Positions 1 through 6,710 of a stretch of 13,986 nucleotides of DNA are shown one piece after another. Each line of letters begins with the position of its first letter. Within the stretch, counting starts at the first letter, position 1. The position numbers and the translations under genes are program-made. The DNA is from Bathyarchaeum sp965602795. GTDB taxonomy: Archaea; Thermoproteota; Bathyarchaeia; Bathyarchaeales; Bathyarchaeaceae. The notes beneath the pieces were generated by a model that saw only the letters and a list, made by a program, of their open reading frames with translations, searched no databases and was not told where the DNA came from. The DNA lies in NCBI GenBank assembly GCA_965602795.1, contig CBFCZR010000032.1, forward strand, positions 1 to 13,986, given 5' to 3'.

Positions 1-14
1 TTGGAACAGCGTAA

Positions 15-50
15 CTTATAAGAAAATTTCGCCCATTGAACAGGCGGTGA
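15..50 (+). promoter_or_regulatory. Possible purM promoter and Shine-Dalgarno site
   Basis: CTTATAAG at 15-22 resembles an archaeal TATA box and would place transcription start near position 45. GGCGGTGA at 43-50 resembles the archaeal Shine-Dalgarno sequence and lies five bases before the ATG at 56, favouring that ATG over the in-frame GTG at 47, which lies inside the site. A promoter this close to the gene and a Shine-Dalgarno site sit awkwardly together unless the leader is very short. The purM frame is open to the left edge, so an upstream operon gene cannot be excluded. Confidence 0.3.
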
Positions 51-55
51 ATACT

Positions 56-1132
56 ATGCCGAAGAAGCTTACTTACTCGGAGGCGGGCGTGGACAGGGAA
101 ACGAGAGCAGAATCCAAGCAGGCTCTCTCAATGTTAAAAAAGACTTACACTTATGGAAGGTACGGGAAAGTTGTTCAACTGCCCTACGGCAACATCTTCC
201 TTGCCGGTGACCGCTACTTAGACCTTGTTATTGAGGGGGTGGGAACCAAAGTTCTGTTGGCGCAGCTGGCAGACAAGTATGACACTATCGGAGTGGACGG
301 GGTTGCCATGGCAGTCAACGACGTGATACGTTCCGGAGCCACTCCATTAGCTTTGGTTGACAACTTTCACGCTCACGTTTCTGACCCAGAGCTGGTTCGG
401 GAGTGGCTGAAGGGCATAGTACAAGGCGCAGAAGAGTCGGATTGCCCAGTTCCGGGAGGAGAAATCGGAGACGTAGCTTCCATCATAAAGGGGCTGACAA
501 AGGGAAAAGGCTTTGACTTGATTGTAGCCAGCGTAGGCGAAGTGTATGAGAATGATGTGATTTCTGGGCGAACCATCAAGCCGGGTGATGTTGTTGTGGG
601 TTTAAGAAGCTCGGGTGTTCACAGCAACGGAATATCATTGGTGAGGAAGGTTCTTTTCAAGGAGTGGGGAGGCAAATACGAACCCTTCGATGTTCCCGAC
701 GGATTCAGCAGAGAAATCGTTTACGAGGCTCTGGAGCCCACGCGAATTTATGTTAAGCCTTTCCTGAAGGCGGCTAAAAAGGTGAAGATTAAGGGTGCCG
801 TTCACGTTACTGGCGACGCTTATATGAAGTTCGACAGATTCATGAAATATTCTGAAGGGATAGGGTTTGAGTTCACCAATTTCAAGCCACAGCCAATCTT
901 CGAGCTTATCCAAAAGACAGCCCCTGAAGTTGGGGGCGTAATAACAGATGAGGAGATGCTGAAAACATTTAACATGGGATGGGGCTTCGCCGTAGTCGTA
1001 GACAAAAACGATGAGGATAAAGTCGTCTCAATCTTTGAGAAGAACAAAGTTGAATCCGAACGAATTGGCAAGGTGACTAGTTCAGGAAAAATTGTTGCCC
1101 ACTACAAAGGAAAAAAGCTGGAGCTGAGGTAA
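56..1132 (+). CDS. purM: Phosphoribosylformylglycinamidine cyclo-ligase (AIR synthetase)
   Basis: Cytosolic enzyme of de novo purine synthesis that uses ATP to close FGAM into 5-aminoimidazole ribotide (AIR). The 358-residue product has the usual PurM length and family landmarks: LTYSEAGVD at residues 5-13, GVGTK at 61-65, DTIGVDGVAMAVNDV at 76-90, the glycine-rich PGGEIGD at 133-139, and GLRSSGVHSNG at 182-192. The C-terminal half has HVTGDAYMKF around residue 250 and NMGWGF at 306-311, typical of the PurM/PurL/SelD fold. ATG 56 was chosen because a Shine-Dalgarno-like GGCGGTGA lies just upstream. The gene is on the same strand as purSLQ but separated by a 317-base gap with its own signals, so it is probably a separate transcription unit. 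Family assignment is secure; only the exact start is uncertain. Confidence 0.95.
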   Translation: MPKKLTYSEAGVDRETRAESKQALSMLKKTYTYGRYGKVVQLPYGNIFLAGDRYLDLVIEGVGTKVLLAQLADKYDTIGVDGVAMAVNDVIRSGATPLALVDNFHAHVSDPELVREWLKGIVQGAEESDCPVPGGEIGDVASIIKGLTKGKGFDLIVASVGEVYENDVISGRTIKPGDVVVGLRSSGVHSNGISLVRKVLFKEWGGKYEPFDVPDGFSREIVYEALEPTRIYVKPFLKAAKKVKIKGAVHVTGDAYMKFDRFMKYSEGIGFEFTNFKPQPIFELIQKTAPEVGGVITDEEMLKTFNMGWGFAVVVDKNDEDKVVSIFEKNKVESERIGKVTSSGKIVAHYKGKKLELR

Positions 1133-1222
1133 CGGATTTAACTGCGATTTTTGAAGAGAACCGCTGAATGACTGGTAGCCTAAAACTGTTGTATGTTACG
1201 TCAGCATGGGGTGCCGTAAAGG

Positions 1223-1230
1223 TTATATAT
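1223..1230 (+). promoter_or_regulatory. TATA box of a putative transcript in the purM-purS gap
   Basis: TTATATAT is close to the archaeal TATA-box consensus. It predicts transcription start at about 1252-1257, just after the palindrome at 1232-1250 and ahead of the foldable region at 1280-1354. It lies about 220 bases before purS, so it would drive either a long leader for purS or an independent RNA. It is the best TATA match in the gap, but no experiment supports it. Confidence 0.5.
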
Positions 1231-1231
1231 C

Positions 1232-1250
1232 TGGTTGGATAATCCAACCA
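1232..1250. promoter_or_regulatory. Perfect 9-base-arm palindrome, candidate operator
   Basis: TGGTTGGAT and ATCCAACCA flank a single A, a perfect inverted repeat of 19 bases. It starts two bases after the TATA-like box and ends at the expected transcription start. A dimeric repressor bound here would block polymerase, a common arrangement in archaea. If transcribed from upstream it could instead form a hairpin of seven base pairs with a five-base loop. The arm TCCAACCA recurs at 1352-1359. I do not recognise it as the site of a known regulator. Confidence 0.5.
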
Positions 1251-1251
1251 C

Positions 1252-1370
1252 GTATTAAGGGGTTAACCAAACAGGAGCAGACTTTGGAAAGTGCTCATGT
1301 TCAGCGATGACATGAAGGGTTTTCATTTTTCCCCTAACTCCACTTTCCAGAGTCCAACCAATCCGACTGA
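1252..1370 (+). ncRNA. Candidate structured RNA or purS leader element
   Basis: The arms GACTTTGGAAAGTG (1280-1293) and CACTTTCCAGAGTC (1341-1354) can form 14 consecutive pairs, 13 Watson-Crick and one G-U. Inside, TCATGT at 1295-1300 pairs with ACATGA at 1310-1315, and AGGG at 1316-1319 can pair with CCCT at 1332-1335, giving a three-way junction. A TATA box about 25 bases before the assumed 5' end fits transcription on this strand. The ends are guesses: the 5' end comes from TATA spacing, and no clear terminator is seen before the AT-rich purS promoter. I recognise no known family. It could be a stand-alone small RNA, a regulatory leader, or chance pairing, though a 14-pair stem by chance in so short a span is unlikely. 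Confidence 0.35.
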
Positions 1371-1392
1371 AAGCTTGTGGAGTTTAACTGTT

Positions 1393-1427
1393 CATTTAAA
1401 TTTTCAAATAGATAACATTTAAATTTT
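1393..1427 (+). promoter_or_regulatory. Tandem CATTTAAATTTT boxes, likely purS promoter
   Basis: The 12-base sequence CATTTAAATTTT occurs exactly twice, at 1393-1404 and 1416-1427, starting 23 bases apart, close to two DNA turns. The second copy is centred about 27-30 bases before the purS ATG at 1450, so as a TATA box it would start transcription at or next to the ATG. No Shine-Dalgarno sequence precedes the ATG, which agrees with a leaderless purSLQ mRNA. The first copy could be a second TATA box or half of a regulator site. Confidence 0.45.
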
Positions 1428-1449
1428 GATTTTTTCACTAACAACCATA

Positions 1450-1698
1450 ATGTATCGCGCAAAAATCGAAGTCAGTCTCAAACCGGGGCACTCAGACCCA
1501 GAAGGAGAAATGACCGCACACTCCTTAAAGGAATTGGAGTTTTCCGCAAAAAAAGTCAGCGTAAGCAAAGTTTACACCATAGTTTTTGAGGCAGAAACCA
1601 GAGAAGAAGCCGAGGAGGCGGTGGAAGAAATGTGCAGAAGACTCCTCGCTAACCCAACCAAAGACAACTACAGCTACCAGATTGAGGAAGCAAAATGA
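1450..1698 (+). CDS. purS: FGAM synthase subunit PurS
   Basis: Small structural subunit of the three-part phosphoribosylformylglycinamidine synthase; it bridges PurL and PurQ and helps pass ammonia between them. The product is 82 residues, typical for PurS. It shows the family pattern: an N-terminal strand MYRAKIEVSLKPG, the DPEG turn at residues 16-19, an acidic helix rich in E and A, and MCRRLLANP near the C terminus. I chose the ATG at 1450 because it gives the usual PurS start, whereas the upstream in-frame TTG at 1426 overlaps the probable TATA box. It heads purS-purL-purQ, and its stop overlaps the purL start by four bases (ATGA), suggesting coupled translation. Confidence 0.93.
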   Translation: MYRAKIEVSLKPGHSDPEGEMTAHSLKELEFSAKKVSVSKVYTIVFEAETREEAEEAVEEMCRRLLANPTKDNYSYQIEEAK

Positions 1699-4067
1699 AC
1701 CGCTACGTCAAAAGAGACGTACCCTTTGAACTCGTAGAAATAAACCTCAAAGACGCGGACGACAAACAGCTCATCGAAATCAGCAGGGAACTGGGAATCG
1801 CCCTGAACCTAAAAGAAATGAAGCTTGTCCAAAACTATTTTTCCAGAAAAAAAAGGAACCCCACAGACGTGGAGCTTCAAACTATAGGTCAAACATGGTC
1901 TGAGCACTGCTACCACAAAACCTTCAAGGGAAACATAACCACACCGGAGGGCGAAATCCGCAGCCTCTTCAAAACTTACATCGCCAAAGCAACCAAAGAA
2001 CTTGACCCCTCATGGTGCGTTTCAGTATTCGAAGACAACGCTGGAATTGTCGAGTTTGAGGGAAACCATGTCATCGCCGCAAAGGTTGAAACCCACAACC
2101 ACCCCTCAGCCATCGAACCTTTTGGGGGTGCTGCCACAGGAACTGGCGGCGTAATACGGGACATATTGGGGGTTTGGGCTGACCCAATAGCATGCACGGA
2201 TGTGCTCTGTTTTGGTCCACTAGACTACGATTACAGTAAGCTTCCTCCCGGAACCAAGCATCCTAAATACGTTTACAGGGGTGTAGTCGCGGGTATAGGC
2301 AGCTACGGAAACAACATGGGAATCCCAACCGTGAACGGAGCCATACACTTTGACGAAAGCTACGTCGGCAATGTGGTGGTCTACTGCGGCTGCATAGGCA
2401 TTCTTCCAAAAGACAAGTTCGTGAAGGATACCAGAGCTGGAGACATCGCACTTCTTGTGGGAGGAGAAACTGGAAGAGACGGAATACATGGAGTCACTTT
2501 TGCTTCTGCAGAGTTAACCAAAGAATCAGAGGAAGTTTCGCGTCCCGCGGTTCAGATAGCGAACCCTATAGAGGAAGAGCGGGTCAAACGAGCTGTAGTG
2601 AAGCTGCGGGACGAGGGCTTAGGCTCAGCCATAACGGACATAGGCGGAGGCGGAATCTCCTGCGGAACCGGAGAAATGGCTGAACGGTCAAACCTTGGAA
2701 TTCACGTTTACCTAGAAAAGATTCCACTGAAGTATCAGGGCTTGGCTCCATGGGAAATCTACGTCTCCGAATCACAAGAACGGATGCTGCTGTCAGTTCC
2801 GGAGAAGAATTTAGGGAAAGCCTTGGAGATTTTTGAGACCGAAGACGTTAAGGCAACGCCCATAGGCAAATTCACAACAGACGGAATCCTAAAAGTAACA
2901 TACATGGGTCAGACAGTCGCAGAGCTGGACATAGACTTCGTTTTTAATCCCCCAAAATTTGTGGGAACCACCGAATGGCAACCACCCAAACTGGAAGAAC
3001 CCAGCTTTCCAGAACCAACAGACCTAACAAAAGAGCTTTTTGGTCTGCTTTCTTTACCCAACATCGCCAGCAAAGAATCGGTGATAAGAACCTACGACCA
3101 TGAAGTTAAAGGAAATACAGCACTGAAGCCACTGCAAAGCAAGTATGGCGGACCAAACGATGCCGCTGTACTGAAACCACTCGCAGACTCGTGGAAGGGC
3201 GTAGTCATCTCATGTGGAATGAACACCAACTACGGAAAAATCGACCCCTACTGGATGGCAGCCTCAGGAATAGATGAGGCAATACGAAACAATGTTGCTG
3301 TTGGCGGAAGAAGAATCGCGTTGCTTGACAACTTCACTTGGGGCAATCCGCAGAAGCCTGACAGACTAGGCTCGCTAGTACGCGCATGTAAAGCGTGCTA
3401 CGATTTCGCAAAGGGCTTCCAGACGCCTTTTATTTCAGGAAAAGACAGCCTCTACAACGAATCGCCGATTGGACCAGTGACACCCACGCTGCTAATCACC
3501 GCAATCGGAGTCACCCCAGACATACGAAAAACGGTTTCTATGGAACTAAAACAGCCCGGAAACAGCATTTACCTTGTCGGAAAAAGCTTCCCCGAGCTAG
3601 GAGGCAGTCACTACTACCAACTCAAAGGCTTCCTAGGAAATTCTGTTCCAGAGGTGAGGGAGGAGCAGGCAAAGAAAACAATGGATTTGGTTACTGAAGC
3701 CATCGACAAAGGCTACTTACGCTCGTGTCACGACCTGTCTGAGGGAGGCTTGGCTGTTGCGTCGGCGGAGATGGCTTTCAGCAGCGGATATGGGCTAGAG
3801 CTGGACCTAAGGAAGGTTCCAAGAGCCAAAGAACTGTCCAGAAATGATCATGTTCTCTTCTCGGAATCAAACAGCAGATTCCTAGTTGAAGTGACAGAAA
3901 AACGCAGAGAAAGCTTCGAAGCCCTGATGAAAGATGTTGTCTGTGCTGAGGTTGGCAGAGTCACAAAGGATGCTGTTCTGTCTGTTGCTGGCTTGGATGG
4001 TAAACAGGCGATTAGTGCAGATTTGGAGCAGTTGAGGAGACGCTGGAAAAGCACACTAGGAGCATGA
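1695..4067 (+). CDS. purL: FGAM synthase large subunit PurL (small-type)
   Basis: Catalytic subunit that uses ATP and ammonia supplied by PurQ to convert FGAR to FGAM. The 790 residues carry the PurL signature GQTWSEHCYHKTF at 65-77, with the conserved histidine at 71; KVETHNHPSAIEPFGGAATGTGG around 130-152 for nucleotide and metal binding; SGKDSLYNES in the second half; and HDLSEGGLAVASAEMAF around 679-695. No glutaminase domain follows, as expected where purQ is a separate gene. At 790 residues it is somewhat longer than many small-type PurL proteins of about 600-740. Translation starts inside the purS stop, and purQ follows after four bases, so the three subunits are probably made together. 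Confidence 0.95.
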   Translation: MNRYVKRDVPFELVEINLKDADDKQLIEISRELGIALNLKEMKLVQNYFSRKKRNPTDVELQTIGQTWSEHCYHKTFKGNITTPEGEIRSLFKTYIAKATKELDPSWCVSVFEDNAGIVEFEGNHVIAAKVETHNHPSAIEPFGGAATGTGGVIRDILGVWADPIACTDVLCFGPLDYDYSKLPPGTKHPKYVYRGVVAGIGSYGNNMGIPTVNGAIHFDESYVGNVVVYCGCIGILPKDKFVKDTRAGDIALLVGGETGRDGIHGVTFASAELTKESEEVSRPAVQIANPIEEERVKRAVVKLRDEGLGSAITDIGGGGISCGTGEMAERSNLGIHVYLEKIPLKYQGLAPWEIYVSESQERMLLSVPEKNLGKALEIFETEDVKATPIGKFTTDGILKVTYMGQTVAELDIDFVFNPPKFVGTTEWQPPKLEEPSFPEPTDLTKELFGLLSLPNIASKESVIRTYDHEVKGNTALKPLQSKYGGPNDAAVLKPLADSWKGVVISCGMNTNYGKIDPYWMAASGIDEAIRNNVAVGGRRIALLDNFTWGNPQKPDRLGSLVRACKACYDFAKGFQTPFISGKDSLYNESPIGPVTPTLLITAIGVTPDIRKTVSMELKQPGNSIYLVGKSFPELGGSHYYQLKGFLGNSVPEVREEQAKKTMDLVTEAIDKGYLRSCHDLSEGGLAVASAEMAFSSGYGLELDLRKVPRAKELSRNDHVLFSESNSRFLVEVTEKRRESFEALMKDVVCAEVGRVTKDAVLSVAGLDGKQAISADLEQLRRRWKSTLGA

Positions 4068-4071
4068 GAGA

Positions 4072-4890
4072 ATGAAGGCTGAGGATATTCACGTCTGCGT
4101 CATGAGGGTCGGCGGAACAAACTGCGACGCCGAAACCAAAAGAGCATTTGATGAACTGGGCGCAAGAGCAGAGGTGCTTCACTTCAACGAGGCAGTGAAG
4201 AGCCGCAATCTTCTGGATTATAACGCTCTTGTTTTTCCGGGAGGCTTCTCGTACGGCGACTATGTGCGGGCTGGAGCCATCTGGGCAACCGGAACAATGA
4301 CAAAGTTCAGGAAAGACCTGAAACTGTTCGTTGAGGAAGAGCGACCGATCTTGGGAATCTGCAACGGCTTTCAGGTTCTAGTAGAGGCTGGACTGTTGCC
4401 TGCCTTTGAAGGAATCAGCGATTACCCCGAGGCAACATTGGCAACCAACATTCCCATCGGGTACCGCTGCAAGTGGGTCTATCTTAAGCACGAAAATTCT
4501 GGGAACTGTATCTTCACCAAAAACATTCCGAAAGACAAAGTGATGCACATACCCGTGGCTCACGCTGAGGGGCGCTTCCAGTTTGCAAAAGAAAAAGAAA
4601 CAAAGTATCTCCAAAAACTGTACGACAATGACCAGCTAGTATTCAGATACTGCAGCAAAGAAGGCGAGTACGCAGACGGCGAGTTCCCTGTGAATCCTAA
4701 CGGCGCCTTCCACGACATCGCAGGAATATGCAACCCCGCAGGAACAGTTTTCGGTTTGATGCCCCATCCAGAAAGAGCATTTTATGGTTGGCAGCTTCCT
4801 GACTGGACAAAAAAAGAAACTTTGCCACAGTATGGGGGCGGAAAACAGGTCTTCATGTCTATGGTTGAGTACCTGAAGAAGCGTTTCTAA
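4072..4890 (+). CDS. purQ: FGAM synthase glutaminase subunit PurQ
   Basis: Class I glutamine amidotransferase subunit that releases ammonia from glutamine for PurL. The 272-residue product has the nucleophile elbow GICNGFQ with Cys97, and the rest of the triad in MPHPERAF with His232 and Glu234. RVGGTNCDAET near residue 12 and FPGGFSYGDYVRAGAIWA at 55-72 are typical of PurQ. The length is in the range of larger archaeal PurQ proteins. GGAG at 4059-4062, inside the end of purL, is a likely ribosome-binding site, with four bases between the purL stop and this ATG. The gene ends the operon, and its TAA overlaps the stop of the convergent kinase gene, leaving no room for a conventional terminator. 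Confidence 0.95.
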   Translation: MKAEDIHVCVMRVGGTNCDAETKRAFDELGARAEVLHFNEAVKSRNLLDYNALVFPGGFSYGDYVRAGAIWATGTMTKFRKDLKLFVEEERPILGICNGFQVLVEAGLLPAFEGISDYPEATLATNIPIGYRCKWVYLKHENSGNCIFTKNIPKDKVMHIPVAHAEGRFQFAKEKETKYLQKLYDNDQLVFRYCSKEGEYADGEFPVNPNGAFHDIAGICNPAGTVFGLMPHPERAFYGWQLPDWTKKETLPQYGGGKQVFMSMVEYLKKRF

Positions 4891-5789
4891 ACGTTTTCCA
4901 GTTCTGCTAACCGTGGCAATCCGGTTCTAGCGCCCATCCTTGATATACAGCAAGAAGCAACAAAGTTTCCCAGCTTTCCGCATTCATACAGGTCTTTTCT
5001 TTTGATTAATCCGTACAAGAAACCAGCACAGAAAGCGTCTCCAGCACCAGTCGTATCCACAACCTCAACCCTGTATGGTTCAATCAGGTGGCGCTCCTTT
5101 CCGTCAGTGACGTAGCAGCCCCGCTTTCCAAGCTTAACCGCAACTATGTCAACGCCCAATTCTGTGAGTGTTCTTGCGCCTTCTCTGTAGTCCTGTCCTG
5201 TAAGCTGCTTCACTTCTACGCCGTTGGGGAACATGACGTAACTCTTTTTGATTATTGGCTTTATGGCAGTCAAGCCTTTTCTGGCGTAGATTGCTCCGGG
5301 GTCAAAGCTGATTTTAACGTTGGAAAGCTGGTCTATGAGCTGTTTTTGTGCCTTGAAGGGCTTTTCTCCAACAAACGATGACAGATGCAGAAACTTGGCG
5401 CCAGAGACGTAATCTAAGCTGATGTTGTTGAAGTCTATCTGGTCGTTGACTCCTGGGTCAACATACAAGGCTCTGTCCCCCTGCGGATCGACGAATCCCA
5501 TGACCGTACCGCTTCTGCCCTTCTCCGAGACCGTTATGCCGTTGATGTCCACGCCCTCTTTTCTGAAATCATCTAGGAGAAACTTTCCTTCACGGTCTGA
5601 GGCAACCCTCCCAATGAAGCCAGTTTTAAGCTGCAGTCTAGCCAAGCCTACAATCGTGTTGGCTGCTGAGCCTCCAGCAGATTCCTTGAAGTCTAATACA
5701 GCGCCTTCTTCCTCTTTCTTGGCAATCATGTTCACCTTGAAGAGCTTGTCTAGGTTAAGGGCGCCAAACCCAACAACATCGAAGGTCAT
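4887..5789 (-). CDS. PfkB-family (ribokinase-like) carbohydrate or nucleoside kinase
   Basis: ATP-dependent kinase of the ribokinase fold, 300 residues. It carries the N-terminal PfkB signature AGGSAANT at 38-45, which contacts the sugar, and the C-terminal signature VVDTTGAGDAFCAGF at 243-257 with catalytic base Asp251 and the anion-hole glycines. A deep-pocket FPNGVEV segment at 187-193 precedes the ATP site. Archaeal relatives include nucleoside kinases such as the Methanocaldococcus enzyme MJ0406, as well as ribokinase and adenosine kinase. Its place at the end of a purF-purD operon favours a nucleoside or ribose substrate, but the sequence alone does not fix it. The ATG overlaps the ftr stop (ATGA), and GGAGG on the minus strand at 5802-5798 is a strong ribosome-binding site. 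It is the last gene of the operon. Confidence 0.85.
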   Translation of the reverse strand: MTFDVVGFGALNLDKLFKVNMIAKKEEEGAVLDFKESAGGSAANTIVGLARLQLKTGFIGRVASDREGKFLLDDFRKEGVDINGITVSEKGRSGTVMGFVDPQGDRALYVDPGVNDQIDFNNISLDYVSGAKFLHLSSFVGEKPFKAQKQLIDQLSNVKISFDPGAIYARKGLTAIKPIIKKSYVMFPNGVEVKQLTGQDYREGARTLTELGVDIVAVKLGKRGCYVTDGKERHLIEPYRVEVVDTTGAGDAFCAGFLYGLIKRKDLYECGKLGNFVASCCISRMGARTGLPRLAELENV

Positions 5790-6691
5790 TGGAACAGCCT
5801 CCTCAGGTATATTTTGTGTTTTCCTAGCTTTCCTCTATAGTTTCCCGCTGAAATCTTAACCACCCCATCGACTTTGCTTGCGCTTCGGATGCCTGCTTTC
5901 ATTGCCTTTTTCACCGCTTCCATTGACGTTCCGTTGATTACAATCTCGGGAATATACTTGACTCCCTCAGGAACCTCTGATTCCTCTCCTAACTTCTTTT
6001 TCAAGGTGGGACAGTATGGATGATTCGTGGTGGGACCGATTAACGGGAAGTTGGTTTCAGGCTTTGAACCCGCAGAACAAACATCAAAAGGTGTTATTAC
6101 TCCCGAAACCTGATGAATGGCATCCAATGCCATTTTTCCTGCTTCCATGACTGCTTGTTTGGTTTTGCACATGAACCAGAAGTTGGCTCCCATAACGCCT
6201 CTAGTGTAACCCAGTTCACGTTCTATCAGAAAGTTGGAAACCATCAGGGGAACAACAATCATGTTTCGCCTATAATGGTTCTCTGTCCATTCGTAACCGT
6301 CTCCACAGTGACCAACCCGCATCATCATATCCATCTCTCCTTCAGGGGTAGGTAGGGCGTCAAAGACTGCAGTGAACGGCTTCACCAGAATGTCCTGGCG
6401 TATCCGAAATGACAGCTCAGCCTCAAACTTCTTCACCGACTCCTCCACAGGCTTGTTTTCGTCGATTCCTCCCCAAAACTGCAGAACTGCGCCGCTGCGG
6501 CCATCCGGCGTTTCCCGTTTGTTTAGGTATTTTTCGATGCCTCCCTCGATTCTGCCGATGACTATTGATGGCGTGGCTGTGGCGTCCTCAGCGGCTTTCC
6601 GTAAAATTTCAGGGTGGTCTGCGGTGACTACTACTCTGGACACTATTCCGTCGAAAGCTTCCGCGTAGGTGTCTTCGATTTCAGCCTTCAA
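5786..6691 (-). CDS. ftr: Formylmethanofuran:tetrahydromethanopterin formyltransferase
   Basis: Reversibly moves the formyl group between formylmethanofuran and N5-formyl-tetrahydromethanopterin, the second step of archaeal CO2 reduction or the reverse in C1 oxidation. The 301 residues match Ftr end to end: EIEDTYAEAFD at 4-14, ETPDGRSG at 60-67, FDALPTPEGE at 110-119, GDGYEW at 130-135, GVMGANFWFM at 165-174, PEGVKYIPEIVINGTSMEAV at 241-260 and KISAGNYRGKLGKHKI at 279-294. The length equals the family norm of about 300. The start is a TTG preceded five bases upstream by AGGGGA; the first residues are shorter than in methanogen Ftr by a few amino acids. It sits in an operon with purF and purD, 19 bases after the HAD gene and overlapping the kinase gene by four bases. 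Family identity is secure; its role in this operon is inferred. Confidence 0.93.
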   Translation of the reverse strand: MKAEIEDTYAEAFDGIVSRVVVTADHPEILRKAAEDATATPSIVIGRIEGGIEKYLNKRETPDGRSGAVLQFWGGIDENKPVEESVKKFEAELSFRIRQDILVKPFTAVFDALPTPEGEMDMMMRVGHCGDGYEWTENHYRRNMIVVPLMVSNFLIERELGYTRGVMGANFWFMCKTKQAVMEAGKMALDAIHQVSGVITPFDVCSAGSKPETNFPLIGPTTNHPYCPTLKKKLGEESEVPEGVKYIPEIVINGTSMEAVKKAMKAGIRSASKVDGVVKISAGNYRGKLGKHKIYLRRLFQ

Positions 6692-6696
6692 TGAAA

Positions 6697-6702
6697 TCCC
6701 CT
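6697..6702 (-). promoter_or_regulatory. Ribosome-binding site of ftr, supporting a TTG start
   Basis: On the minus strand AGGGGA lies five bases before the TTG at 6691. No ATG or GTG in this frame fits between the end of the HAD gene and the conserved EIEDT motif, so TTG with this site is the best start. An ATT two codons upstream is a less likely choice. Confidence 0.4.
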
Positions 6703-6710
6703 GTGTAATG

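Larger units (their letters stand above)
1133..1449. other. 317-base intergenic region between purM and purS
   Basis: No plausible protein gene is seen here. It holds, in order: a weak oligo-T stretch at 1148-1152 that might end purM; a TATA-like box at 1223-1230; a perfect palindrome at 1232-1250; a region able to form a branched RNA (stem arms 1280-1293 and 1341-1354); a second copy of TCCAACCA at 1352-1359; and two copies of CATTTAAATTTT at 1393-1404 and 1416-1427, the second placed to drive purS. Bases 1153-1220 show nothing I recognise. Confidence 0.7.

Noticed and set aside
1280..1354. Hammerhead ribozyme or purine-riboswitch fold for the three-way junction
   Set aside because: The hammerhead core CTGANGA...GAAA is not present, and the conserved junction bases of purine riboswitches are not seen.
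1303..1370. Possible C/D-box small RNA (GCGATGA at 1303-1309, CTGA at 1367-1370)
   Set aside because: The C-like box deviates from RTGATGA, no internal D'/C' pair is visible, and the 14-pair stem between the boxes is not compatible with a normal C/D guide RNA.
3395..3697. 100-codon plus-strand frame inside purL
   Set aside because: Lies fully in another frame of PurL, with a low-complexity Arg/His/Gln composition and no initiation signals.
5422..5859. 145-codon plus-strand frame opposite the PfkB kinase and the end of ftr
   Set aside because: Antisense to two well-supported genes, with Ser/Pro/Leu-rich shadow composition.
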